Assembly (NCBI RefSeq): GCF_947305105.1
Contig: NZ_CAMZCS010000006.1
Coordinates: forward strand, 62,001 to 126,000
Reading direction: 5' to 3'
Source: an uncultured Fibrobacter sp.
GTDB lineage: Bacteria > Fibrobacterota > Fibrobacteria > Fibrobacterales > Fibrobacteraceae
Length of the DNA: 64,000 bases
This document shows, in pieces, positions 32,354 through 44,057 of this stretch (the first letter of the stretch is position 1; every line of letters begins with the position of its first letter). Below the pieces are notes generated by a model. The model was not told the origin of the DNA, made no database searches, and worked only from the letters and a program-made list of their open reading frames with translations. The translations under genes were made by a program, and so were the position numbers.

Positions 32354-33367
32354 TTACACTCTTCCGGCAAACTGATTGGCAAACAACAAGAGCCCCGAAA
32401 CAAAAATCAAGAGTCCGCCCACAAGGGTTGCTACAGTGTAAATCTTCGTAGCGACATGCGTGTGGGCACTCCCCTTGTCAATACCCTTGCGGAAGGCTAC
32501 AGCGGCAATACCGAAAGCCACATTTGTAATAGTCATGCCAATGCAGATGACTAACGCTCCTAAAAGTGAAAGCGCGACCATTGAATTCAGCAGGCAGAAC
32601 AGCACAATCAATGCGACAGCCGGGCAGGGTACAACACCGGTAACAGCAGCTACCCCGATAATTTCACGCCAGCGAGCAGTAGGCGGGAGCGATTCCTCTT
32701 TTTCTACTTCCCCACAATGCTTACGCTGCGTGAAAAAGTCCTTGATTCCAAGCACCACCAGCAAAACACCCGTGAGCATAATCAATGCGTAGCTCGCCCT
32801 TTCAATGCCAATACGTCCCGTCTCGAACGCATTAAACACGGTCGCTTTGAAAATTGCATATAAAACAAGCAACAAGAGGACAGCACTCATCGTATGCGTC
32901 ACGGTAATGCCCGCGCCAAGAGCAACGCCTTGCCGCCAGCGACCACGACGCGCAATAAAATACCCCACGACAATCGATTTTCCGTGTCCTGGGCCAAGCG
33001 CATGCAGCATGCCGTACAAAAGGCAAATAACAAGGAATTTCCAAATGGCACCCCAGTCACCGCTCTTCATTGCAGAAATCGCGGCCGTCAGTTTTTCACG
33101 GAGAACCTTTTGCTCACGAGCAATGAGCATATAGAAGGATTCCGATTTTTGTACAGGCTTTTCAGGTTCTGCAACAGCCGGCGTCACCGATACAGCAGAT
33201 TCATTTACAGGCGTTCCATCCATTGCAGCACCTTCCACAGGCGCCACGACCTCAGTCGCGGCAGGAACATCCCCCGCCCCGCCAACATCAAAACGCTTTT
33301 TCTTGACTGCAGCAGGAACTGCAATCGCAATCAAAAGGACAAGCAAAAATACAATAGACTTTCTCAT
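32354..33367 (-). CDS. NicO/RcnA-family metal transporter, last gene of the zinc locus
   Basis: 337 residues. Signal-like N-terminal helix, a Pro/Ala/Val-rich periplasmic stretch to about 70, then six helices with the family motif HALGPGHGKS (about residue 123) and the second motif TGVVPCPAVALIVLFC. The usual His-rich loop is minimal (QRKHCGE). Family members move Ni or Co, in or out; in a zur-znu-TonB receptor locus a zinc role is likely but not shown. 98 bases after the receptor gene. Confidence 0.82.
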   Translation of the reverse strand: MRKSIVFLLVLLIAIAVPAAVKKKRFDVGGAGDVPAATEVVAPVEGAAMDGTPVNESAVSVTPAVAEPEKPVQKSESFYMLIAREQKVLREKLTAAISAMKSGDWGAIWKFLVICLLYGMLHALGPGHGKSIVVGYFIARRGRWRQGVALGAGITVTHTMSAVLLLLVLYAIFKATVFNAFETGRIGIERASYALIMLTGVLLVVLGIKDFFTQRKHCGEVEKEESLPPTARWREIIGVAAVTGVVPCPAVALIVLFCLLNSMVALSLLGALVICIGMTITNVAFGIAAVAFRKGIDKGSAHTHVATKIYTVATLVGGLLIFVSGLLLFANQFAGRV

Positions 33368-33465
33368 AGCGCTCTGGCAAAAGAACTGCCAGTGCCTCTA
33401 ATATAAATAAAAAAGCGGAGAAACTGATATAAAGTTTCATAGATTAACCATATGAGCAATCCTGT

Positions 33466-35436
33466 CTAGAATTCTGCCTTGGCAAGGACACTGAAATTAC
33501 GCCCTTTTTCGGGCATTACCGATTTCAAACGAGAAAGATGGTTGCGTACATCAGAATCAAAAAGATTATCAACACGAAAGACAATTGTATAACGAGCTAA
33601 CTCAAGTTCCCAATAGATTTCAGCCAAAAGCCCGAAGGTAATGTAGCCAGGAGTTGAACCTTCATAGCGATCCACAAACCTCTGCGCCAGCGCGAAATCC
33701 GTGTATGCAGAAGTGCGCAAACCATCCCAGATATAGCCTAACTCCCCATGGAACTTGAATGGTGGAATCTGCGGCATATTTCCCCAGTCGCCATCGCGGA
33801 GAACACCCCGCACATAGCTTGCACTTGCCAATGAGTAGACTCCGCGCTCTGCAGAAGTCTCAACAGATGAACTTGCACCGAAAAGTAAAGCCCTATCCCC
33901 TTGCACCTGATAAATGGGGAGCAACTGCGACCAGTTGGTGTCTCCTGTAGCACGAGGCGCAAGGTAATTCAAGAAATAAGTTGCATGGGTTATGGCACGC
34001 CATGTAAACCAATCCCCATAAGAGCGATATTCCAATTCGCTACCGTAGCCGCTTTCAGCATCTAGTTTGTGAGATCCGCGTTCGTAAGTATAAGCGGCAA
34101 GATGTGGGCCTTGATTATAGAGTTCCTCGATTGTCGGGGCACGCGTCGTCCTGAAAGCATCAAAGGTGAGGAACTTTCCGACACCTACACGCTGCGAGAA
34201 CTCGACATCAAATGCCCATAATCCAAAAGTACGTTCATCAATGGAATTTTTATCGGCAACAACACTTTCGCGCGGTTTGAAAATAGAAGCACCAACTCTT
34301 GCAGACAACGATATTTCAAGACCTTGCCACCCATTTGTACTTGCCATTGCAAATAGGGCGGCATTATACGAACGAGTCGGTGGAGTAAACACGTAGCCGC
34401 CCATTTTGACAGAACGAATTTCAGTTTCGGCCCCAATTCGCAAACCGAAAAGGGGGCCAAGATTTGCCATGAACTTTTCCAAGCGAAGATTTTCCTGATT
34501 CACAGCAAACTCAGCCCCCACGGTTTCTCCTTCTAGTTCTTTGTGGTGATACTGATTCATGCGTAAAGTTACATCTAACGTATCGCTTATTGCAGACGCA
34601 GGCAAATACAATCCGCGAAGCGTGAGATCTCGTTTTAAAAGTTCGATATCCACTCCATTAGGGTGACCGCCGATAAAGCCTCCAGGAATACCATAGTCGC
34701 TATTGAACCAGCGATAAGATGTTCCAAATTTAAAGCGTCCGAGTCCATAAGCTGCACCCACCGCTCCACTACTATTCTTGATTTCGGTGTTGTCAAGTAT
34801 CCCATCGGGAGTTTCCATATTGCCCATTCGGCGTGCAGAAAGTTCGCCCTTGAGGGACAATTCCTTCACCGACGCATTTGCGCCGACGGCTGTTGCAAAG
34901 CCCGGTTGAGCACTTTCAACATAATCGGCGATGTAACCATGGAAAACAGAATCATCGAAGGGAATATCGTTGCGCTCTACTTGTACAACTCCGCCCGCTG
35001 CAGAATAACTATGTCGTAAAATATGAGGACCGCGCAACACACGAAGTCGGAGCGCAGTAAGAACTTCCGATGCAACGGCGTGGTCGGGCGACGTGGCGCT
35101 CATGTCACCGCAAAATACACCATCTTCGATCAATTCAACATGGTTTCCCGAAAGTCCCTTGATGACAGGTCGTGCTGCAGCAGGGCCCATTGAACGAATC
35201 GCAACGTCGGGCTCGTTCTTGATTGTTTCGGCAATGGTCGTTGCCAAGGAACGATTCAGTTTTTGGTCTTTTAAATCATCGTCTTCGCGGAGTCCTTCCA
35301 AAATGGCTTTCGAAGGCAAATCAGCTTGCACTACAGAACTTCCCAAATCCTGTACAGATTCCTGTGCAAAAGAAAGATGAAGGAAGCCTCCCAAAAGGAG
35401 GCTCCCCATGGCTACCCTCAAAAGGCTAGTCTTCAT
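33466..35436 (-). CDS. TonB-dependent receptor, ZnuD-like zinc receptor
   Basis: 656 residues from ATG 35436. Signal peptide (MKTSLLRVAMGSLLLGGFLH ... SFA), plug with AARPVIKGLSGNHVELIEDG followed by CGDMSATSPDHAV, the segment that in ZnuD-type receptors reads GDxSxTSxDHAV, and barrel ending VLAKAEF. The start overlaps the His-rich lipoprotein gene by 11 bases. An ATG further upstream would extend into the out-of-frame His/Asp codons of that gene and gives no signal peptide at the end. Zinc is inferred from the znu genes upstream. Confidence 0.9.
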   Translation of the reverse strand: MKTSLLRVAMGSLLLGGFLHLSFAQESVQDLGSSVVQADLPSKAILEGLREDDDLKDQKLNRSLATTIAETIKNEPDVAIRSMGPAAARPVIKGLSGNHVELIEDGVFCGDMSATSPDHAVASEVLTALRLRVLRGPHILRHSYSAAGGVVQVERNDIPFDDSVFHGYIADYVESAQPGFATAVGANASVKELSLKGELSARRMGNMETPDGILDNTEIKNSSGAVGAAYGLGRFKFGTSYRWFNSDYGIPGGFIGGHPNGVDIELLKRDLTLRGLYLPASAISDTLDVTLRMNQYHHKELEGETVGAEFAVNQENLRLEKFMANLGPLFGLRIGAETEIRSVKMGGYVFTPPTRSYNAALFAMASTNGWQGLEISLSARVGASIFKPRESVVADKNSIDERTFGLWAFDVEFSQRVGVGKFLTFDAFRTTRAPTIEELYNQGPHLAAYTYERGSHKLDAESGYGSELEYRSYGDWFTWRAITHATYFLNYLAPRATGDTNWSQLLPIYQVQGDRALLFGASSSVETSAERGVYSLASASYVRGVLRDGDWGNMPQIPPFKFHGELGYIWDGLRTSAYTDFALAQRFVDRYEGSTPGYITFGLLAEIYWELELARYTIVFRVDNLFDSDVRNHLSRLKSVMPEKGRNFSVLAKAEF

Positions 35437-36004
35437 GTTCATGCTCGTGGTCGTGATCATGTTCGTGGTCATGGCCTTCGTGATCGTGTTCTTCACCCTC
35501 TTCGTCTTCTTGGAACGGACATTCTTCTGCCTTAAGCGCCTTATCAACAATTACATTGATTTCGGGAGTACGAGCATCGGCGTGATCATGGTGATTGACC
35601 TTGAGAATCAAAGTGGTCTTACCTTCTTTAACCCCTTTTAGGTGAAATCCCCAACCACCTTCAAATTCAATGTCCAAGATTTTCTCATCACCGACAGTCC
35701 AAGCAAGGGAATGTTCATCGTCTTTGGGGCCCGAAACTTCTTTTTTGTTTCCATCGAGAAATTTGATGTTAATGTGTTCACTCAAACAATTTGCGTTGAC
35801 ATGGAGTTCTTTGTGGTCGGCGTCAACCTTGCCACGATACACGCTATAAGCCAAGCTCCAATCAGGCCAGTAGAGGTTCCAGCCTTCGGCTTCAAAATGT
35901 TCATGTTGATCGGTAGATGTGCTGTTGTCGTCGCCGCAAGCAACGAAGAATGCACTAAGAACGAAGCCCAAAAAGGCGATAGAAAGGGTTTTAAAAGTTT
36001 TCAT
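35426..36004 (-). CDS. His-rich lipoprotein, probable zinc-binding partner of the receptor
   Basis: 192 residues. Lipobox FVAC at residues 20-23, then a beta-sandwich-like domain (about 40-160) and a tail dominated by Glu, Asp and His (EHDHEGHDHEHDHDHEHEHE). The tail is a likely zinc sponge at the cell surface or in the periplasm. The 3' end encoding the tail overlaps the TonB receptor start, so the two proteins are translationally coupled. Role inferred from composition and locus. Confidence 0.85.
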   Translation of the reverse strand: MKTFKTLSIAFLGFVLSAFFVACGDDNSTSTDQHEHFEAEGWNLYWPDWSLAYSVYRGKVDADHKELHVNANCLSEHINIKFLDGNKKEVSGPKDDEHSLAWTVGDEKILDIEFEGGWGFHLKGVKEGKTTLILKVNHHDHADARTPEINVIVDKALKAEECPFQEDEEGEEHDHEGHDHEHDHDHEHEHED

Positions 36005-36153
36005 TTTTCTCTCGTTTGTTCAGCCATCGCAAAAGACAGCTTTAGAATACAACAATCCTATCCGCAAAAAAGCAAGCGGACAATACGCCCAAAACACCTA
36101 GCGAAAAAAACGCAAGGCAAAAAGCAGGAAGTTGCGATTAAAGTTTTAACAGA

Positions 36154-36420
36154 TTATGTCAAAAGACAAGGCGGAGCACGTGGCCGAGAAAAATGAAAGC
36201 GCAGATTTGTCTTGAAAACGCGTATTTCACTTGCCAATTCACAGACAACCACCAAAAACACAGCGACATTCAAGACATCGTCACCAAAGTCAAGACCATT
36301 CTGTACCAGCGCACAGACCGGGCAATCGTCATGCACATCAAAATCGTCATGATGATGTTGAGCGATAGCCAATAGGCCTGCCACCATCAATGTAACGACT
36401 ATGGTCCTCAAGAGCTTCAC
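36154..36420 (-). CDS. Small membrane protein with HHHDD...CPVC motif (zinc locus, member 1)
   Basis: 88 residues from a GTG. N-terminal hydrophobic helix (LRTIVVTLMVAGLLAIA), a short loop with HHHDDFDVHDDCPVC, then a second helix (VLNVAVFLVVVCELA) and a basic tail. The pattern helix, His/Cys loop with CxVC, helix is shared with the product of 39563-39829 in the same locus, although the sequences are otherwise diverged. Function unknown; the loop could bind zinc in the periplasm. Confidence 0.65.
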   Translation of the reverse strand: MKLLRTIVVTLMVAGLLAIAQHHHDDFDVHDDCPVCALVQNGLDFGDDVLNVAVFLVVVCELASEIRVFKTNLRFHFSRPRAPPCLLT

Positions 36421-36452
36421 TTAAAAATTTCCAATCAAAATAACATGTAAAA

Positions 36453-36878
36453 CTATTCGTTCAACAATTTCGCATTGCGGATAATCGGGTAAGACGCCCC
36501 GTCCTCTTCTTTCACAAAGTCAAAGTCTCCTGTAATTGTAATTACAGAGCCCTCAGCAGGGTATTCCTTCGGATATTTGCGAGGTTTTGAAAGTTCAAAA
36601 GCAAGCCCCTGCGAGCAACAAGCGAGAGCATCTTGGATAACGCAGCCGTAAAAACGCTGTTCTGTCTCTTCGTCAAAATAACTTGAGAAAAAGCCCTTCA
36701 TCTTGATGTGTTTCCCGATGAACTTCTTGGGCTCCGTCACCATCTTATAAACCTGCGCATACACCATGGTTCCGCTCATACGAGCGAGATCAATGTCTAT
36801 TTTTTCAGAAACAGCATTCAAATCTTTCGCACAGCAAAAAGTGACTGCAAATAGAATGGAAAGGAATATTCTATACAA
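36453..36878 (-). CDS. Secreted OB-fold-like protein with GCVIQDALACC motif
   Basis: 141 residues with a signal peptide (MYRIFLSILFAVTFCCA). The mature part resembles the OB-like domain of TIGR03943/DUF-type proteins that accompany metal transporters: PKKFIGKHIKMKGFFSSYFD, GCVIQDALACCSQGLAFEL, GSVITITGDFDF. The start is a TTG two bases before the znuB stop end, with GGAA upstream. The three clustered Cys may bind metal. No function is established. Confidence 0.7.
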   Translation of the reverse strand: MYRIFLSILFAVTFCCAKDLNAVSEKIDIDLARMSGTMVYAQVYKMVTEPKKFIGKHIKMKGFFSSYFDEETEQRFYGCVIQDALACCSQGLAFELSKPRKYPKEYPAEGSVITITGDFDFVKEEDGASYPIIRNAKLLNE

Positions 36879-36879
36879 A

Positions 36880-37731
36880 TCAAGCTTCCCGGCCTTGGAT
36901 CAGGCTAATTGAATAAAACAAGCCGAACGTTACAATATCTGCCGCAACAATCGTCGAACCCACGGGAGTCCCCGCAAGGATGGCAATAACGATACCAATC
37001 AGCGAGCATACAACCGAAATCACGGCTGCCGCCATCGTCACCGCACGGAAACTTTTGAACACACGCATTGCAGAGAGCGAAGGGAACACCACCAAAGCCG
37101 ACACCAGCAAAGCGCCCACCAGGTTCATGGCAAGCACGATGATGACAGCCACAATCACCGCAATCAATAAATTGAAAACAGTTGTATTGACTCCCGTCGC
37201 CTGCGCAAAATTTTCATCGAACGTGATAGCGAAAATCTTGTGATAGAACAGCACAAATACAAAAAGTACAATGCAAGAAAGTACCACGCAGAGAATCACC
37301 TCTTCTGCACGGAGCGTGAGGATGGACGTTGAACCGAAAAGAGTCGTACAAACGTCACCCGAAATATTCGCCGACGTAGAAAACACATTCATCAACAAGT
37401 AACCGATAGCAAGCGCCCCCACCGACACCATAGCGACAGCCGCATCCCCCTTGATGCGCGCATTCTTGCCCGTACAGAGCAAAAGTACCGCCACGGCAAT
37501 TGTCACCGGCAAGATGATAAACATGTTATTCGTCACCTTCAGCACAGAAGCGACAGCAAGTGCGCCGAAAGCCACATGCGAAAGCCCGTCGCCGATATAG
37601 GAGTAACGCTTGAGAACGAGAGTCACGCCCAACAACGACGAACAAAGGGAAACCAGCACACCCACGATAATCGCGTAGCGCACAAAAGGAAATTCCAGGT
37701 AGAACGAAAGTTTTTCTATAAGTTCAGGCAT
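36880..37731 (-). CDS. znuB: Zinc ABC transporter permease ZnuB
   Basis: 283 residues, eight or nine helices of the ABC-3 (ZnuB/TroC) family: SLLGVTLVLKRYSYIGDGLSHVAFG at the N-terminus contains the family segment, and GALLVSALVVFPSLSAMR the coupling region. Forms the channel through which zinc delivered by ZnuA crosses the inner membrane. Confidence 0.93.
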   Translation of the reverse strand: MPELIEKLSFYLEFPFVRYAIIVGVLVSLCSSLLGVTLVLKRYSYIGDGLSHVAFGALAVASVLKVTNNMFIILPVTIAVAVLLLCTGKNARIKGDAAVAMVSVGALAIGYLLMNVFSTSANISGDVCTTLFGSTSILTLRAEEVILCVVLSCIVLFVFVLFYHKIFAITFDENFAQATGVNTTVFNLLIAVIVAVIIVLAMNLVGALLVSALVVFPSLSAMRVFKSFRAVTMAAAVISVVCSLIGIVIAILAGTPVGSTIVAADIVTFGLFYSISLIQGREA

Positions 37732-37737
37732 GAAATT

Positions 37738-37772
37738 GTGGTTAGTGGTTGGTGGTTAGTGGTTAGGGTTGA
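37738..37772. repeat. GTGGTTAG/GTGGTTGG tandem repeat between znuC and znuB
   Basis: GTGGTTAGTGGTTGGTGGTT followed by AGTGGTTAGGGTTG: seven-base units in tandem that fill the 41-base gap. Related to the copies at 9245 and 9304. Confidence 0.7.
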
Positions 37773-38438
37773 TTACTTTCCTTTGACGGAGATTGTGTTG
37801 AAATCCATCACACGGGAGGCATCCCCTAGAGCTGTATCCACATCATGGGTTACCATGACGACGGTCATACCCTTCTGATGCAGGTCCTTGATAATGCGGT
37901 ACATCGTCTCGGCAGATTCTGGGTCAAGGCCTGTCACCGGTTCATCAAGCAAAAGCAGGCGCTCGGCGGCGCAGAGGGCACGAGCCAAGAGCACGCGCTG
38001 CTTCTGCCCTCCCGAAAGCTCGCGGAAGCAAGACTTCGCGAGGCTTTCGGTCCGGGTAAGCGCCATGGCCTCCATGGCGGCTTCCCGGTGCGCCGCCCTG
38101 TAGAATGGCAACAATCGATGCTTTCCCTGGAAAGCCGACAACACGATTTCTTCGACCGAAGCCGGGAAATCCTTCTGAACAAGCGTCATCTGCGGCAAGT
38201 AACCAATTTGACTACGGCGCAAGCCGTCGCAAAGTTCAATGCTACCCGATTTCGGCTTAAGCAGACCCGCAAGCCCCCGCAAAAAAGTCGTCTTCCCGGA
38301 ACCGTTGCGACCCACGATACACAGGTAATCACCTACGTTCACATCGTAGTCCAGGTCGCGAACAAGATCCTTGCTCCCGTAACCGAGAGTCAACTGGCGA
38401 CACTTGAGCAACTTATTTTGTCCATCTTCACCAATCAT
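37773..38438 (-). CDS. znuC: Zinc ABC transporter ATPase ZnuC
   Basis: 221 residues: Walker A GRNGSGKTT at about 43-51, signature LSGGQKQRVLLAR, Walker B LLLLDEP, H-loop MVTHDVD. Between znuA and znuB on the same strand. Confidence 0.93.
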   Translation of the reverse strand: MIGEDGQNKLLKCRQLTLGYGSKDLVRDLDYDVNVGDYLCIVGRNGSGKTTFLRGLAGLLKPKSGSIELCDGLRRSQIGYLPQMTLVQKDFPASVEEIVLSAFQGKHRLLPFYRAAHREAAMEAMALTRTESLAKSCFRELSGGQKQRVLLARALCAAERLLLLDEPVTGLDPESAETMYRIIKDLHQKGMTVVMVTHDVDTALGDASRVMDFNTISVKGK

Positions 38439-38473
38439 TAGCCATTCTTCGTTTTTAATGGTTCACTATTAAT

Positions 38474-39496
38474 TTATTTAATCGCTTTCTTCAGAACTTC
38501 GAGATTTGACAGCATCATCGAAAGGTAGTCCATGCCGGATTTTATCTGTTCATCCGTCACCGACTGCATTGAGTTCAGCGTCAGCACCTGGGCATTCTTC
38601 GATTTCTTACTCGCCTCAAGGATAGCCTGTGCAATTTTGCCATTACTTCCGTCAATCTTGAAGATTGCAGGCAACGATAACGAATCCATCTTCCCCGCAA
38701 GGAACGCGACCGTTTCAAAGCTCGCCTCGCTCTCGGCGGAACAGCCAACAAACGCGGCATAATACTTAATGCCATAATCATCCACCAAATAACGAAACGG
38801 AAAACGGTCGCCAAACAAAACAGTCTTGCCTTCGGCCCCCGAAATGGCGGCAGCAAAGTTTCCATCCAGTTCCTGAAGTTTCGCAACATAAGCAGAAGCA
38901 TTCGCCTTGTAGGTCGCAGCATTTGCAGCATCCACCTTCGCAAGCGATTCAGCAAGAGCATTCACCAGAATTTCGGCGTTCTTCAGCGAGAGCCAGATAT
39001 GCTCATCGTTTTCCGCCTCCTCAGCGTGCTCTTCGCCATGTTCGTGGTGGTGTTCCTCGGCGTGCTCTTCACCATGCTCGTGTTCCTCTTCGGCCTGCAT
39101 GCCTTCCACGACTTCTTCTTCCTTGACGCGGTCACCCAGAGCCTGCATCAAGTTCAACTGCACGCGGCCAGCCTTCGGGGTTGCCTCAAGGGCCTTCTTG
39201 ATCCATTCGTCGGATTCCCCACCCACATACACAACCATGTCGGTACTTGCGATGGAGGCAATATCTTGTGCCGAAGGCTTGTAGCTGTGCAAATCCGTGC
39301 CGTTCTTGATAAGCAACTTAAGGTCTACCGCACCCAAACGGTCTCCCAGGACATTTTTCAACCAATCGTACTGCGGATAAATTGTCGCTACGATGGATAC
39401 CTTTTTATTTTCAGAATCCTTCTTTCCAGATTCCAAACCGCAACCAACGAGCAGGAGTACTGCCGCTAGAGCTGCAAAAAATGCAAACTTTTTCAT
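38474..39496 (-). CDS. znuA: Zinc-binding periplasmic lipoprotein ZnuA
   Basis: 340 residues, cluster A-I (ZnuA) solute-binding protein with lipobox LVGC (residues 16-19). ATIYPQYDWLKNVLGDR, the first metal His in GTDLHSYKPS, a His/Glu-rich loop (EEEHEHGEEHAEEHHHEHGE) followed by DEHIWLSLKNA, then LFGDRFPFRYLVDDYGIKY. In this last motif the usual His of the family (HxAF) is replaced by FGDRFPF, seen in some ZnuA relatives. Delivers Zn to ZnuB. Confidence 0.93.
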   Translation of the reverse strand: MKKFAFFAALAAVLLLVGCGLESGKKDSENKKVSIVATIYPQYDWLKNVLGDRLGAVDLKLLIKNGTDLHSYKPSAQDIASIASTDMVVYVGGESDEWIKKALEATPKAGRVQLNLMQALGDRVKEEEVVEGMQAEEEHEHGEEHAEEHHHEHGEEHAEEAENDEHIWLSLKNAEILVNALAESLAKVDAANAATYKANASAYVAKLQELDGNFAAAISGAEGKTVLFGDRFPFRYLVDDYGIKYYAAFVGCSAESEASFETVAFLAGKMDSLSLPAIFKIDGSNGKIAQAILEASKKSKNAQVLTLNSMQSVTDEQIKSGMDYLSMMLSNLEVLKKAIK

Positions 39497-39562
39497 TTAA
39501 AATCCTTCGCCCATCGGGGCGTCTGTTGAATTAACCACACCCAAGTTTCCCGCCGAAACGGA

Positions 39563-39829
39563 TCAATTTAACAGAAGGACTTTTTGCGAGACAAGGGTCA
39601 CCGGCCGAGAAGCCACCGACTTAAAACAAACCAGCCTAAAGAAGAAAAAATGAATCAGAACTACGAACGGTGCCACAACCATTTCTAGGCACATGGAAAT
39701 CAATTCCAAACACCGGTGGATATGATGGCAGACATGGCAATGTTCGCCATGACAATGGTGCTCCAAATGGCGAGACACATAGAGCGACGCCAAAACGACC
39801 AGCAACTTATTGAACAAGGCGTTAACCAT
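39563..39829 (-). CDS. Small membrane protein with HHCHGEHCHVCHHIH motif (zinc locus, member 2)
   Basis: 88 residues. N-terminal helix (VNALFNKLLVVLASLYVS), loop HLEHHCHGEHCHVCHHIH with seven His and three Cys, then a long hydrophobic helix (VVAPFVVLIHFFFFRLVC). The ATG overlaps the zur stop by eight bases (ATGGTTAA) and has GGAGG four to five bases upstream, which is among the best ribosome sites of the locus. I therefore take it as a real gene although a longer reading frame runs through it. Its layout matches the protein at 36154. Possibly a zinc chaperone or sensor in the envelope (inference). Confidence 0.75.
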   Translation of the reverse strand: MVNALFNKLLVVLASLYVSRHLEHHCHGEHCHVCHHIHRCLELISMCLEMVVAPFVVLIHFFFFRLVCFKSVASRPVTLVSQKVLLLN

Positions 39830-40214
39830 GACGCCTCCGCGAACAACCAGCACAACGGCCGAGCAACACAGATTGCTTCTGATCCAATTCAAATCCGCTG
39901 CGTTGGACAGAAAGTTGCAGCACCTTGAGCGCAGGGCCTTCGAGGTGGAAGAACTTACCACATTCCTTGCAAACCAAGTGCATTTTTTCTTCGCAGCGAC
40001 CCGGACCCGTATAACGGTACTGCAATTCATTATTTTCAGCAGCACCGACAATCTGAATCATCCCCGCCTTTTCGAGACGGGACAGGTTCCTATATATGGT
40101 GCTGAGCGAAACCTCGGACAAACTTTTGGCAATTTCAGAGGCCATAAAAATCCGGTCGGGATTTTCGGCCATGAAATCCATAATCATCTGTCGTGTTTGC
40201 GTCTTGTATTCCAT
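39822..40214 (-). CDS. zur: Fur-family zinc repressor (Zur)
   Basis: About 130 residues from MEYKTQTRQ; ATG 40262 (MQIRFDDE) is an alternative, but the promoter found upstream would give it only a ten-base leader. Winged helix (SEIAKSLSEVSLSTIYRNLSRLEKAG) and the C-terminal structural zinc pairs CKEC and CAGC are clear. Head of the zinc operon with a palindrome over its promoter, so autoregulation by zinc is expected. The operon content makes Zur much likelier than Fur or PerR. Confidence 0.88.
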   Translation of the reverse strand: MEYKTQTRQMIMDFMAENPDRIFMASEIAKSLSEVSLSTIYRNLSRLEKAGMIQIVGAAENNELQYRYTGPGRCEEKMHLVCKECGKFFHLEGPALKVLQLSVQRSGFELDQKQSVLLGRCAGCSRRRHG

Positions 40215-40265
40215 AGTCAGTTGTCGATTTCGCTGCAATTCGTCATCAAAACGAATTTGCATCTC

Positions 40266-40307
40266 ATTCGCAAATTCAAATATAGTCAATTTGCGAATGA
40301 TTGTCAA
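40266..40307 (-). promoter_or_regulatory. zur-znu promoter with 33-bp palindromic operator
   Basis: Minus strand TTGACA (40307-40302), 17-base spacer, TATATT (40284-40279). ATTCGCAAATT (40266-40276) and AATTTGCGAAT (40288-40298) are perfect 11-base inverted arms spanning the spacer and -10. The remaining gap to carB (40308-40595) shows AT-rich sequence and no gene I can support. Confidence 0.8.
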
Positions 40308-40595
40308 ATTCGGGACAGAACAGCATTAGACGGTTTTACATTTTATGTAAACCAATTGCGCTTTTAGAAAGAAAATGTAAAAGAATTGTCGTTTTTAAGC
40401 AAAAATACGCAAAATTTTTCAGATTTTGCATCTTACCAACGGGAGCCCAAATTTCTAGATTTTGGCCTCGATGAAGATATCGGAAACCATCGAAGCACAC
40501 ATGAGCGCAGCCGTTGCAGCAATCTCGCAACGGAACCAAGCGACCCTTCCTGGTCATCTGATTTTTATTCCTGTTCAAAACGTTTTTAATTGTTC

Positions 40596-40628
40596 GGCAA
40601 AAGCTTTTGGCTTTTGCCTTTCTTTTTA
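40596..40628 (+). terminator. Terminator/attenuator directly before carB
   Basis: GGCAAAAGC-TTTTG-GCTTTTGCC followed by TTTCTTTTT. It ends four bases before the carB ribosome site, so any transcript for carB from an upstream promoter must read through it. Confidence 0.75.
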
Positions 40629-40642
40629 TTCGGAGAAATGCT

Positions 40643-43906
<3,264 letters not shown>

Positions 43907-43951
43907 TTTGCTATATTATAAATAAGCCGGCGTAAAGCCGACAAGCTCACA

Positions 43952-44008
43952 AAAGAGCCGTTTCCTATATCGTATTGATTTATCGACATAGGAACGGCTC
44001 TTTTTTTT
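43952..44008 (+). terminator. Intrinsic terminator after carB
   Basis: AGAGCCGTTTCCTAT pairs with ATAGGAACGGCTCT (one bulged T) around a 19-base loop, followed by TTTTTTTTG. Confidence 0.85.
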
Positions 44009-44057
44009 GTTTAACCGAAAAAGGCTCGGATTAAACCTCCCTGCCAAAGGAGTAAAA

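Noticed and set aside
32354-33367. Assigning the NicO-family protein as a nickel exporter (RcnA)
   Set aside because: The long His-rich loop of RcnA is missing and the operon is zinc-related, so metal and direction are left open.
39563-40051. Single 162-codon gene reading through the end of zur
   Set aside because: The part overlapping zur is a shadow; the internal ATG at 39829 has GGAGG and the classical stop-start overlap, so the short gene is preferred.
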